Assembly (NCBI GenBank): GCA_002501285.1
Contig: DLSG01000094.1
Coordinates: 1-11,531, forward strand
From: Christensenella sp. UBA7868
GTDB lineage: Bacteria; Bacillota; Clostridia; Christensenellales; UBA1242
Direction: 5' to 3'
DNA length: 11,531 nucleotides
Below, piece after piece: positions 1 through 7,249 of the stretch (its first letter is position 1; each line of letters starts with the position of its first letter). Under the pieces are notes generated by a model. That model was not told where the DNA came from. It worked only from the letters and a program-made list of their open reading frames with translations, and did not search any database. Made by a program: the position numbers and the translations under genes.

Positions 1-15
1 GTGGTTTTCTGTAAC

Positions 16-47
16 AAAAAAGAGTGATTAAGCATCACTCCTTTTTT
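16..47. terminator. Bidirectional intrinsic terminator
   Basis: A 7-bp stem (GAGTGAT at 22-28 with ATCACTC at 34-40) encloses a 5-nt loop. On the + strand a T run follows at 42-47. On the - strand the A run at 16-21 becomes a U run. It lies 46 nt past the stop of the leftward P-type ATPase gene, so it most likely ends that transcript. It could also end a rightward gene lying outside the window. Confidence 0.8.
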
Positions 48-95
48 ATTGTCAAAGCATTAAACGATTAGTTTAAAAACTTCTAAATTTTTAAT

Positions 96-2753
96 TTAAA
101 CTTTATCATTTTTGTTTAGTTTTTTATCTTTTCTTTTTTTAATCTGTTTCATAACTAATTTCCCGATTTCAACAAATGGGATTATTGAAATAGATGCCAC
201 TATCACCACAATCCATTGAACAAGATTTAAACTTGCAATATTAAAAATTTCGTGAAAAACAGGTAATGTGAAAACAAGTGTATTTAAAATTAGTGTTGCA
301 ACAAAACAAATGTTGAAAACTTTATTTTTGAAAATGTTAATTTTAAAAATACTTTTTTCGCTTTTACAATTTATTGAATGAATTAGTTGCATTAAACTTA
401 TAACAATAAACACCATTGTAGAAGCAACTTCGTTTGTTGTTGTTTTTATTCCCCACACAAATATTCCAATAACTATTAATGACTGAATTAGTGATTGATA
501 AATTATATTTATTCCAACCCCACCCGAAAAAATTGTATCCGTACTTTTTCTCGGTTTTTTTGTCATAACATCACTTTCCGCTTTTTCAACGCCCAAACTG
601 AATGCTGGCAAACTGTCTGTAACAAGATTTATAAATAATAATTGCGCTGGAAACAAATAGTTATAATTTGGAAATAAAACAATTGCTAAAAACATTGTTA
701 AAACTTCTACAATATTTGTACTTAACAAAAATTGAATTGTTTTTTGAATGTTTGCATAAACCTTACGGCCTTCTTCCACAGCAACTACGATGCTGGCAAA
801 GTTGTCGTCAGTTACAATCATGTCGGCAACAGATTTTGTTACATCTGTTCCTGTAATTCCCATGCCAACGCCTATATCGGCTATTTTTAAACTTGGTGCA
901 TCATTAACGCCATCACCCGTCATCGCAACGATTTTTCCTTGTTTTTTAAACGCTTTTACTATTCTAACTTTATGCTCTGGACTAACCCTTGCAAAAACTC
1001 TAAAATTATCAAGTTGCTCCAAAAATTTTTCTTCACTTAATTTGTCAAGCATTTCTCCTGTTAAAACTTGTTTCTTGTTTGTTGCAATGTTTAGTTCTTT
1101 TGCAATAGCATAAGCGGTGTTTTGAGAATCTCCTGTAATCATTATAGGAGTTAAGCCCGCATCATAACATTTTTTTATTGCCGATTTCACTTCTTTTCGT
1201 GGTGGATCTATCATTCCAGCAAAGCCAACGAAAATTAAATCACTTTCTAAATTAGAATAATTATTGTCAACACATTTATACGCAAACGACAAAACCCTTA
1301 AAGCTTCCGAGCCTAAACTTTGATTGATTTCGTTAAGTCTTTCTACTATACTGTCATTCAAAAGTTTTACTTCGCCGTCAAGAACAACATATTTACATTT
1401 TTCAATTAACTTATCGTAAGCCCCTTTTGTAAAACACACACCCATTCCGTCAACCAAATTTACTGTGCTCATTAGTTTTCGATTACTATCAAAAGCAAGT
1501 TCATAAATTCGTTTATATTTTTGGCTAGCACTTACATTTATATCGTTATTTAAAGCAAACTCTAAAAGTGCGGTTTCGGTTGGATCGCCAACCACTTTCC
1601 CGTCATCTAAAACATAACTATCATTACAAAGCACCATCGCTTTTGTAAGAAGATCTAATTCGTTGCACAATTTTTCTGGTTTAGAAAAAATTTTTTGATT
1701 GTAAGAAAATTTTACAACATTCATTTTATTTTGAGTTAAAGTTCCAGTTTTATCCGTACAAATAACCTGACAACTTCCAAGAGTTTCAACCGCTTTAAGC
1801 CTTTTTACAATTGCTCCTTTTTTTGCAAGATTTTGAAGCCCCATTGCCATAATTATTGTGATAACTGCGGGCAAACTTTCGGGGATTGCCGCAACAGCAA
1901 GAGTAACAGACACTAAAAATGCATTTAAAATATTAATTGCATCGGCAAAGAAAATTTCAACAACAAAAATTACTACTGCAATTATCAAAACCGAAACAGT
2001 TATAATCTTTCCTACTTTTTTTATTGACTTTTCAAGTGGAGTTAAGTCTTTTGTGGTTTCTTTAAGCATTGAAGCAATCTTTCCAATCTCTGTGTCTAAC
2101 CCAATGCTTGTTACAACGCCTTTACCTCTGCCGTACGACACAACAGTTGATGAATACGCCATATTTTTTCTATCCGCTAGTGGCGTTGTTTCTTTCAAAA
2201 TTAATGTAGCGTCTTTATTGACTGTTAGTGATTCCCCTGTAAGAGTGCTTTCATCACACTTTAAATTGTATGTTTCAATAAGTCGCAAATCGGCTGGAAC
2301 TATATCGCCCGCTTCTAAAACAACTATATCACCTATTGTTAAATCGCTGGTTTTTATTTTTTTTAATTTTCCATTCCTTAAAACCTTACAATTTGGTTCG
2401 GTGGACTTTTTTAAATTTTCTAACGCATCTTCCGCTTTGCTTTCTTGAATTACTCCTATTATTGCATTCAATATAACAATAAAGAATATAACTCCGCCTT
2501 CAAATAAATCGGAATAATTTTTATGTATTAAGGCTATAACCGTTGAAATAATTGCTGCTATCAATAAGATTATTACCATAATATCAGAAAATTGCAATAA
2601 AAACTTTACAAACAAACTTTGCTTTTTTGTTTGGGGCAAGGCATTATGTCCGTATTTTGATAGTCTTAAATCCGCTTCGTTTTTTTTAAGACCTACGGGA
2701 GTTGTTTCAAGTTCTGTAAGCGTTTGGTCAACGCTTTTATTAAAATAGCTCAT
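96..2753 (-). CDS. Calcium-transporting P-type ATPase (P2A/SERCA-like)
   Basis: An 885-aa ion pump of the cytoplasmic membrane, of normal length for bacterial P2A ATPases. It probably exports Ca2+ at the cost of ATP. Visible in order: N-terminal cation-ATPase domain (about 1-75); actuator-domain TGES (172-175); TM4 PESLP (291-295); phosphorylation motif CTDKTGTLT with Asp334; hinge motif TGDGVNDAP (612-620); a C-terminal membrane domain with about six helices. TM5 has N680-x-x-E683 and TM6 has NLVTDSLP (N709, D713), matching the SERCA Ca2+ ligands N768/E771 and N796/D800. The SERCA Glu908 position looks like Gln789, so one Ca2+ site may be altered, as known for some bacterial homologues. ATG at 2753 is preceded by AGGAGA (2757-2762), which fixes the start. 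It has its own promoter after the tsaD terminator. Ca2+ specificity is inferred from motifs; Mn2+ is possible. Confidence 0.93.
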   Translation of the reverse strand: MSYFNKSVDQTLTELETTPVGLKKNEADLRLSKYGHNALPQTKKQSLFVKFLLQFSDIMVIILLIAAIISTVIALIHKNYSDLFEGGVIFFIVILNAIIGVIQESKAEDALENLKKSTEPNCKVLRNGKLKKIKTSDLTIGDIVVLEAGDIVPADLRLIETYNLKCDESTLTGESLTVNKDATLILKETTPLADRKNMAYSSTVVSYGRGKGVVTSIGLDTEIGKIASMLKETTKDLTPLEKSIKKVGKIITVSVLIIAVVIFVVEIFFADAINILNAFLVSVTLAVAAIPESLPAVITIIMAMGLQNLAKKGAIVKRLKAVETLGSCQVICTDKTGTLTQNKMNVVKFSYNQKIFSKPEKLCNELDLLTKAMVLCNDSYVLDDGKVVGDPTETALLEFALNNDINVSASQKYKRIYELAFDSNRKLMSTVNLVDGMGVCFTKGAYDKLIEKCKYVVLDGEVKLLNDSIVERLNEINQSLGSEALRVLSFAYKCVDNNYSNLESDLIFVGFAGMIDPPRKEVKSAIKKCYDAGLTPIMITGDSQNTAYAIAKELNIATNKKQVLTGEMLDKLSEEKFLEQLDNFRVFARVSPEHKVRIVKAFKKQGKIVAMTGDGVNDAPSLKIADIGVGMGITGTDVTKSVADMIVTDDNFASIVVAVEEGRKVYANIQKTIQFLLSTNIVEVLTMFLAIVLFPNYNYLFPAQLLFINLVTDSLPAFSLGVEKAESDVMTKKPRKSTDTIFSGGVGINIIYQSLIQSLIVIGIFVWGIKTTTNEVASTMVFIVISLMQLIHSINCKSEKSIFKINIFKNKVFNICFVATLILNTLVFTLPVFHEIFNIASLNLVQWIVVIVASISIIPFVEIGKLVMKQIKKRKDKKLNKNDKV

Positions 2754-2756
2754 AGT

Positions 2757-2762
2757 TCTCCT
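2757..2762 (-). promoter_or_regulatory. Shine-Dalgarno site of the P-type ATPase gene
   Basis: On the - strand this reads AGGAGA, with 3 nt between it and the ATG at 2753. It is the best canonical ribosome binding site in the window, and it contrasts with several genes here that appear leaderless. Confidence 0.75.
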
Positions 2763-2778
2763 ATATGTATAAATATAT

Positions 2779-2784
2779 ATTATA
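2779..2784 (-). promoter_or_regulatory. -10 element of the P-type ATPase promoter
   Basis: A perfect TATAAT on the - strand, 25 nt before the ATG. It would give a leader of about 18 nt containing the AGGAGA site. The -35 region at 17-bp spacing (about 2802-2807) reads ATTAGG, is weak, and falls inside the upstream terminator hairpin. The promoter call therefore rests mainly on the -10 box. Confidence 0.55.
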
Positions 2785-2793
2785 CAAACTTTT

Positions 2794-2822
2794 AAAAAAA
2801 ACCTAATTTTTTTAGGTTTTTT
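2794..2822 (-). terminator. Intrinsic terminator after tsaD
   Basis: An inverted repeat with an ACCTAA/TTAGGT core (2801-2806 and 2812-2817), a 5-nt loop, and A/T flanks that extend the stem to 11 bp (2796-2806/2812-2822). On the - strand it ends in a long U run. It lies about 110 nt past the tsaD stop and just before the ATPase promoter, separating the two transcripts. The near-symmetry would also permit + strand termination. Confidence 0.65.
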
Positions 2823-2931
2823 GTTTATTTTTTGTTATTTTTTTAATTTATCTTTATCTATTAATTAATTTATAATTTTTATTTGATTAAAAACTAAAAT
2901 AAATAATAAACAATATATTTAAAAATATATA

Positions 2932-3999
2932 CTATAAATCTATTCGTGCCTTTGGACTTAAAGTTAAATCAGAAATAAGTTCTCCTTTTACGAAATTAAA
3001 ATAACCACAAGAAGCAATCATTGCCGCATTGTCGGTGCATAACGAAATTTTTGGGAAAAATACATTTAGTCCGTTTTCTTCACCGGCCCGTTTTAAATTT
3101 TCTCTTAAATATTCGTTTGCTGAAACCCCGCCTGCAATAACTATATTTGAATACTCTTCGCCACACATTTTGCTTGCTCTAATTGTTTTTTCAATCAATT
3201 CGTCAAAAGCCTGTTTTTGAAAAGAAGCACAAAGGTCACATTCATTTATTTCTTCACCTTTTTGAGTTTTTGTGTGAATATAATTAATTACTGCGGTTTT
3301 TAAACCTGAATAACTAAAATTATAACTATGATTTAATTCTCGATTTTCTTTAACAAATGTTATGTTGGCAGTACCTTGCTTTGCAAGTTTTTCAATTTTG
3401 GGCCCGCCTGGATACTCCAAATTTAAAACTCTTGCCACTTTATCAAAGCATTCGCCCACCGCATCATCAAGAGTTGAACCAATAAGTTCGTAACTTGTAT
3501 AATCTTTAACTTTTAAAATTTCTGTGTGTGCGCCACTTGTAAGCAGGCATAAAAATGGTGGCTTTAAATTTTCAAAACATAAGTAATTTGCACTAATATG
3601 TCCTTTTATATGGTCAACTTTAATTAAAGGCTTGTTTAAACTGAACGCTAATGCTTTTGCAAAATTTACTCCAACCATCAATGCCCCAATTAACCCAGCC
3701 CCATAAGTTACCGCAATTATATCAATATCATTTAAAGTCATTGAGGCTTGTTTTAAACACATATCCAAACAATTGTTTATTTGCATAATATGATTTCTAC
3801 TTGCAATTTCAGGAACAACTCCACCAAAGCGTTTGTGTATATCTATTTGAGTTGCCACAATGTTTGAAATTATCTTTCTACCATTTTTTACAATTGCAAC
3901 ACCAGTTTCATCACAAGAACTTTCAATTCCTAAAACATAAATATCTTTTTTTTGTTTCAATTTTTCCAAATTTTCTTTTGCTTGTTCTATATAACTCAT
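2932..3999 (-). CDS. tsaD: tRNA N6-threonylcarbamoyladenosine transferase subunit TsaD
   Basis: A 355-aa TsaD/Kae1/Gcp protein. It transfers the threonylcarbamoyl group to A37 of ANN-decoding tRNAs in the cytoplasm, together with TsaB and TsaE (not in this window). Family signatures: GIESSCDETGVAIV (24-37); metal ligands His130 and His134 in DHIKGH; TSGAHTE (154-160); GECFDKVAR and YPGGP (182-200); NFSYSGLKTAV (227-237); IAGGVSANEYLR (288-299); third metal ligand Asp323 in CTDNAAM. The core normally begins about two residues before the GIES motif, so this protein carries about 19 extra N-terminal residues. The ATG at 3999 is chosen because a perfect TATAAT sits 6 nt before it, implying a leaderless mRNA. 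A TTG at codon 14 behind a weak GGAA is a possible alternative start. The stop is TAG. Confidence 0.96.
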   Translation of the reverse strand: MSYIEQAKENLEKLKQKKDIYVLGIESSCDETGVAIVKNGRKIISNIVATQIDIHKRFGGVVPEIASRNHIMQINNCLDMCLKQASMTLNDIDIIAVTYGAGLIGALMVGVNFAKALAFSLNKPLIKVDHIKGHISANYLCFENLKPPFLCLLTSGAHTEILKVKDYTSYELIGSTLDDAVGECFDKVARVLNLEYPGGPKIEKLAKQGTANITFVKENRELNHSYNFSYSGLKTAVINYIHTKTQKGEEINECDLCASFQKQAFDELIEKTIRASKMCGEEYSNIVIAGGVSANEYLRENLKRAGEENGLNVFFPKISLCTDNAAMIASCGYFNFVKGELISDLTLSPKARIDL

Positions 4000-4005
4000 G
4001 GTTTT

Positions 4006-4011
4006 ATTATA
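4006..4011 (-). promoter_or_regulatory. -10 element of tsaD, 6 nt from its ATG
   Basis: A perfect TATAAT on the - strand, followed by AAAACC and then ATG. Transcription would start at or within a base of the A of the start codon, so the mRNA would be leaderless. No good -35 box is visible at 16-18 bp spacing. Confidence 0.6.
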
Positions 4012-4062
4012 TCACTAATTTAAAAAAAAGTAATAAAATAAACCAAAATTTAAAAAAACAGG

Positions 4063-4091
4063 TTGCTAAAATTAAAGAATTATTATATACT
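4063..4091 (+). promoter_or_regulatory. Promoter of the 4116 gene (and probably comF)
   Basis: TTGCTA at 4063-4068, a 17-bp spacer, and TATACT at 4086-4091. The predicted start near 4098 leaves a leader of about 18 nt carrying AAAGGAA (4100-4106) 9 nt before the ATG. It is divergent from the tsaD promoter in the same 116-bp gap. Confidence 0.6.
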
Positions 4092-4115
4092 ATTTTTATA
4101 AAGGAAATTTTTATT

Positions 4116-4523
4116 ATGAATTTAGATGACAAAATTATTATTGATGATGATGTTGAAGTAAAATATCAACAACAACCTTCTAATGAAGAACAACAAAATA
4201 ATAACAATAATGATAATTATAGAAATGTTTATACAAACAATAATATTAATAAAGTAAATTATTTTAGCCTTGCATTTTCAAAGAAATATATTGCACTAAC
4301 ATTCTCTACAATTTCTATTTTACTTGTTTTGTTTATGAAATTTATTGGTCTTTGTGGGGTTAGAAGCCCAGCCTTCTTTGGAATTTGGTTTTTGTTATCC
4401 GCTTCTTTTGCTGGTGTAGCACTCGTTTTAAATATAATAAATTTTGCAAAAAACAAAAAAATAGATTTTAATGTATCTTCTATAATTTCTTTTTTAGCAA
4501 TTTTAGCACTACTTTTAGTTTAA
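4116..4523 (+). CDS. Small Q/N-rich three-helix membrane protein, unknown function
   Basis: A 135-aa protein that I do not recognise. It has an acidic N-terminus (residues 4-14, mostly D, I, V and E), then a low-complexity Gln/Asn-rich stretch (about 18-48, including a run of five Asn). Three hydrophobic helices follow, at about 57-80, 85-110 and 118-135. The last reaches the C-terminus with no polar tail. The start at 4116 is chosen because AAAGGAA precedes it at good spacing behind a plausible promoter. The open frame runs back to 3801, but that part is antisense to tsaD and is not coding. It lies 38 nt before comF on the same strand, with no terminator between, so the two are probably co-transcribed. 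No functional link is established. Confidence 0.8.
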   Translation: MNLDDKIIIDDDVEVKYQQQPSNEEQQNNNNNDNYRNVYTNNNINKVNYFSLAFSKKYIALTFSTISILLVLFMKFIGLCGVRSPAFFGIWFLLSASFAGVALVLNIINFAKNKKIDFNVSSIISFLAILALLLV

Positions 4524-4561
4524 AATTGTTATATAAAAATTCTAATAAAAACAAATGAAAA

Positions 4562-5305
4562 ATGAAAAAATTTTTTAGTAAAATTAAAGAAAAATTAAAA
4601 CAAATTTTATTCCCATCTGATTTTCACTGCTTTTGTTGTGGCAGTGAAATTTTTAATAATAACAAATTTTGTTTGTGCGACAAATGCTTTAACGAATTAG
4701 TGTTTTTAGATTTAGAAACAACTTGCAACAAATGTGGAACAAAAATAACTGGCACAGGAAATTTGTGTGAAAATTGTAGCAATAACCTTTTTAAAAGTTT
4801 CACGCTTTCAAGAAGTGTTTTTGAATATAGCGGTCAAATGATAAATGTTATTCACAAACTTAAATTTGATAACAAACAATATCTGGCTAAAAATTTAAGT
4901 TTGCTTATGCGAAATTACTTTGATAATCACCCAGAACTTCAAGACATCGACGTAATCATTCCCATTCCTATCCATGAGAAAAGATTAAAAATGCGTGGAT
5001 ACAATCAATCTGAACTTTTACTTGAAAGTTTTATTGACACTGGAAAAGTTTGTTTAGATTGCGTGGAAAGAAATGTTGAAACTGAAAGCCAACGAACTAA
5101 AAACGCAAAAGAAAGAATTGAAAATATGAAAAATTGTTTTTCAGTAAAAAACAAAAGTATTATTAAAAATAAAAAGATTTTAATTGTTGATGATGTTTTT
5201 ACAACAGGTGCCACTTGCAACAGTTTAGCAAAAACATTACTTAAAGCTGGTGCAAAACAAGTTAAGTGTCTAACACTTGCAAGCACCACAAAAAAGCAAG
5301 ATTAA
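4562..5305 (+). CDS. comF: ComF family phosphoribosyltransferase-like protein
   Basis: A 247-aa protein of usual ComF length. An N-terminal zinc-binding region carries Cys23, 25, 26, 37, 39 and 42, then CNKC (55-58) and CENC (69-72). Next come the ComF signature PIPIHEKRLKMRGYNQSELL (134-153) and the PRPP-binding loop VDDVFTTGAT (209-218). In transformable Gram-positive bacteria ComF is a cytoplasmic protein needed for uptake of transforming DNA. In other bacteria its homologues have little-understood roles, and no other competence gene is visible here. ATG 4562 has no clear Shine-Dalgarno, and an out-of-frame ATG at 4555 meets a stop within a few codons. It probably depends on the promoter at 4063 and translation of the preceding gene. 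Confidence 0.9.
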   Translation: MKKFFSKIKEKLKQILFPSDFHCFCCGSEIFNNNKFCLCDKCFNELVFLDLETTCNKCGTKITGTGNLCENCSNNLFKSFTLSRSVFEYSGQMINVIHKLKFDNKQYLAKNLSLLMRNYFDNHPELQDIDVIIPIPIHEKRLKMRGYNQSELLLESFIDTGKVCLDCVERNVETESQRTKNAKERIENMKNCFSVKNKSIIKNKKILIVDDVFTTGATCNSLAKTLLKAGAKQVKCLTLASTTKKQD

Positions 5306-5337
5306 TTAAATAAAAAAATTTATTTGAAGCAAAAAGT

Positions 5338-5365
5338 TTGATTAAGTATTTTTTTGTTATATAAT
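5338..5365 (+). promoter_or_regulatory. Promoter of the methyltransferase gene, -10 is 6 nt from ATG
   Basis: TTGATT at 5338-5343, a 16-bp spacer, and a perfect TATAAT at 5360-5365. TTAACC and then ATG (5372) follow. The predicted transcript starts at about the A of the ATG and has no room for a Shine-Dalgarno site. Confidence 0.65.
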
Positions 5366-5371
5366 TTAACC

Positions 5372-6145
5372 ATGAACGAAATTGAAAAATATTACAACAA
5401 ATTTAATGAAGATAAAAGACTTAAATCTAGACATGGACAAGTCGAATTTTTTATAACAAAATTTTATTTAGAGAAATACTTAAAAAAGTATAATTTTAAA
5501 TCAATATTAGATGTTGGTGCTGGAACAGGGGCATATTCTATTATGCTTGCAAACAAAGGCTTTGACGTAACTGCTGTTGAACTTGTTAAACACAATTTAA
5601 GAATTATTGAAGAAAAAACAAAAGATGTTAAATGCTTTTTAGGAAATGCAATAAATTTAAAAAAATTTAAAGACAATTCGTTTGATTGCGTTTTATTATT
5701 CGGCCCATTATATCATTTATTTAACACCGAAGATAAATTGAAAGCCTTATTAGAAGCAAAGCGCATTGTTAAACCAAATGGACTTATTTTTGTTTCATAC
5801 GTTACTAACGACTACGCTATAATTACGCATGGTTTTGTAGACGGATTTATTAATGACGCAATAAAAAACAAAGAAATAACAAAAGATTTTAAAATAATTG
5901 ATAATATTAAAAATTTATACTCTTTTATGACAATTGAGAATATAAACGATTTAAACAAAAAATCAAATTTAAAACGCCTTAAAATAATAGGCGTTGATGG
6001 AGCCACCGATTATATTAGACCAATTTTAAACAAAATGGACGAAAAAACTTTTAACATTTATTTAGAATATCAAAAGTCTATTTCCACAAGAAAAGATTTA
6101 ATTGGTGCCAGTTCTCACCTGCTTGACATTTTAATAAAAAAATAA
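5372..6145 (+). CDS. Class I SAM-dependent methyltransferase
   Basis: A 257-aa cytoplasmic methyltransferase with a Rossmann fold of the Methyltransf_11/25 type. Motif I is ILDVGAGTGAYS (45-56), and the acidic residue ending strand 2 is Glu70. NSFDCVLLFGPLYHL (102-116) and the post-motif EAKRIVKPNGLIFVSYV (128-144) follow. The GPLYHL segment is typical of a set of uncharacterised Firmicutes methyltransferases, so the substrate is unknown. ATG 5372 is chosen over the upstream in-frame TTG at 5354: that codon precedes the -10 box, while ATG 5372 sits 6 nt after it. There is no ribosome binding site, so a leaderless mRNA is predicted. It appears to be its own transcription unit. Confidence 0.9.
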   Translation: MNEIEKYYNKFNEDKRLKSRHGQVEFFITKFYLEKYLKKYNFKSILDVGAGTGAYSIMLANKGFDVTAVELVKHNLRIIEEKTKDVKCFLGNAINLKKFKDNSFDCVLLFGPLYHLFNTEDKLKALLEAKRIVKPNGLIFVSYVTNDYAIITHGFVDGFINDAIKNKEITKDFKIIDNIKNLYSFMTIENINDLNKKSNLKRLKIIGVDGATDYIRPILNKMDEKTFNIYLEYQKSISTRKDLIGASSHLLDILIKK

Positions 6146-6163
6146 AAATAAGAATAAAACTAT

Positions 6164-6185
6164 AAAACTATTAGCATTAGTTTTT
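6164..6185 (+). terminator. Weak intrinsic terminator after the methyltransferase gene
   Basis: A 7-bp AT-rich stem (AAAACTA at 6164-6170 with TAGTTTT at 6178-6184) with a 7-nt loop, ending in a run of five T. It lies 18 nt past the stop codon. The stem has only one G-C pair, so its strength is doubtful. Confidence 0.4.
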
Positions 6186-6230
6186 GTTAAAAAAATCTAA
6201 AATTATTTGTAAAATCAAATTTAAACAATA

Positions 6231-6259
6231 TTGACAAATATAAAAGAGTGTGTTATTAT
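6231..6259 (+). promoter_or_regulatory. Strong promoter of the 6266 gene, -10 is 6 nt from ATG
   Basis: A consensus TTGACA at 6231-6236, a 17-bp spacer and TATTAT at 6254-6259. Six bases (TTAATT) separate it from the ATG at 6266. This is a near-ideal sigma-A promoter with essentially no 5' leader, and it should drive both the 6266 gene and the pseudouridine synthase that abuts it. Confidence 0.75.
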
Positions 6260-6265
6260 TTAATT

Positions 6266-7249
6266 ATGATGAAAAAAGTATTAGATTTTATTAAAAGTAG
6301 AAAATTTTTAGATATTTTTAGTTATGTTTTTTGTGGCATATATTTTGTCTTTGCCTTATTTTTTGCAATCTCAACCGTGGTAGATAGCAAACAACTTGAT
6401 GCCGAATTCAACGATTTGGTTGCAAGAGTAAATGCTGTAAACAAGCAAGTTGAAAATTCGAAATTTTTTGACAAAAAAGATAACACTGAAACAGTTTCAA
6501 AAGACCCTTTGTTTACCGACGGAAAAACTGCACTAATTACGGCTTATTCAAAACTTTATGACGCTAAAAGTTTCTATGCAAAAATTGATGGAACCTTATC
6601 TACAAGCGTTTATGGAATTGACGTTAGAATTAAAGCCGCCGCAACAGCCGTTAAATTTAACGAAAACAAAGTTTATAATGAACTTTTAATTAAATATCTT
6701 GATTCTTCAACACTTGGTTCTATGCTTGAAGATACAATGAGATATGGTACGCAAGCTTATAGAAATAATGGTCCTACAAAAACTAGAATGACTTATGATG
6801 TTAGCCACAGCGGAAGTTCTCTTGTTGCAACAGGTTATGGTGCCGCTTCAACTCCAAGTGAAGAAGTTTATATGATTGCGGATAACTTATTAAAAATTAA
6901 TGAAGATACAATCACTAATGTTTCTTACTTTAAAATTAAAGAAAAAAATGGTGTTCCTCAATATTATTATGTAAGAGCAAGTTTAAACCCAGAAACTGCC
7001 GCTGAAAACTTTGCAAAAGCAACAAAATTCAGAACAAAAGATTTCTACTTTGGCGTTCCAAGATACACTTCTATAACAGTTACCGCTTGTATCGATGCTT
7101 ATGGAAATTTGGTTGGATTTTCAAGTTCGGACGTATCAAATGTTGATGTTTCAGGTGCTGCTTCTCTAACTGCTCCTTGTAAATACTCATTGACTTATGT
7201 TATAACTGGTGTAAACCAAGATATAAACTTTGAAGTTGAAGGTTTTTAA
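6266..7249 (+). CDS. Membrane-anchored extracytoplasmic protein, unknown function
   Basis: A 327-aa protein that I do not recognise. A short basic N-terminus (1-13) precedes one hydrophobic helix at about 17-39. There is no lipobox or obvious cleavage site, so it is probably a signal anchor. The remaining roughly 285 residues look like a soluble outside domain. A short helical, charged stretch (about 40-70) comes first. Serine-, threonine- and tyrosine-rich sequence that looks beta-rich follows, ending in FEVEGF. The start is ATG 6266 (or the adjacent ATG 6269), 6 nt after the -10 box. An upstream in-frame GTG at 6248 lies before the -10 and cannot be transcribed from this promoter. Its stop codon touches the ATG of the pseudouridine synthase, so the two are one operon. 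Their tasks need not be related. Confidence 0.82.
   Translation: MMKKVLDFIKSRKFLDIFSYVFCGIYFVFALFFAISTVVDSKQLDAEFNDLVARVNAVNKQVENSKFFDKKDNTETVSKDPLFTDGKTALITAYSKLYDAKSFYAKIDGTLSTSVYGIDVRIKAAATAVKFNENKVYNELLIKYLDSSTLGSMLEDTMRYGTQAYRNNGPTKTRMTYDVSHSGSSLVATGYGAASTPSEEVYMIADNLLKINEDTITNVSYFKIKEKNGVPQYYYVRASLNPETAAENFAKATKFRTKDFYFGVPRYTSITVTACIDAYGNLVGFSSSDVSNVDVSGAASLTAPCKYSLTYVITGVNQDINFEVEGF
7238..7242 (+). promoter_or_regulatory. Shine-Dalgarno site of the pseudouridine synthase gene
   Basis: GAAGG, with 7 nt to the ATG at 7250, lies inside the last codons of the preceding gene. This second gene of an operon has a usable ribosome binding site, while the first gene has none. Confidence 0.55.

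Noticed and set aside
1858..2448. A 196-codon open frame on the + strand inside the P-type ATPase gene, and similar ones at 668-856 and 790-1113
   Set aside because: They are antisense shadows of a fully conserved ATPase, with low-complexity translations and no ribosome binding site.
2913..2930. AT hairpin just past the tsaD stop
   Set aside because: It has no G-C pairs and no U run following on the - strand; the hairpin at 2794-2822 is the better terminator.
3801..4115. Upstream extension of the 4116 gene's open frame
   Set aside because: It is antisense to tsaD and its promoter. The promoter and Shine-Dalgarno site support ATG 4116, and the translated extension has no protein-like features.
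5354..5371. TTG start for the methyltransferase
   Set aside because: It lies before the TATAAT box, so the predicted transcript does not contain it; the six extra residues add no domain.
6248..6265. GTG start for the 6266 gene
   Set aside because: It sits inside the spacer between a consensus -35 and the -10 box and would not be transcribed.
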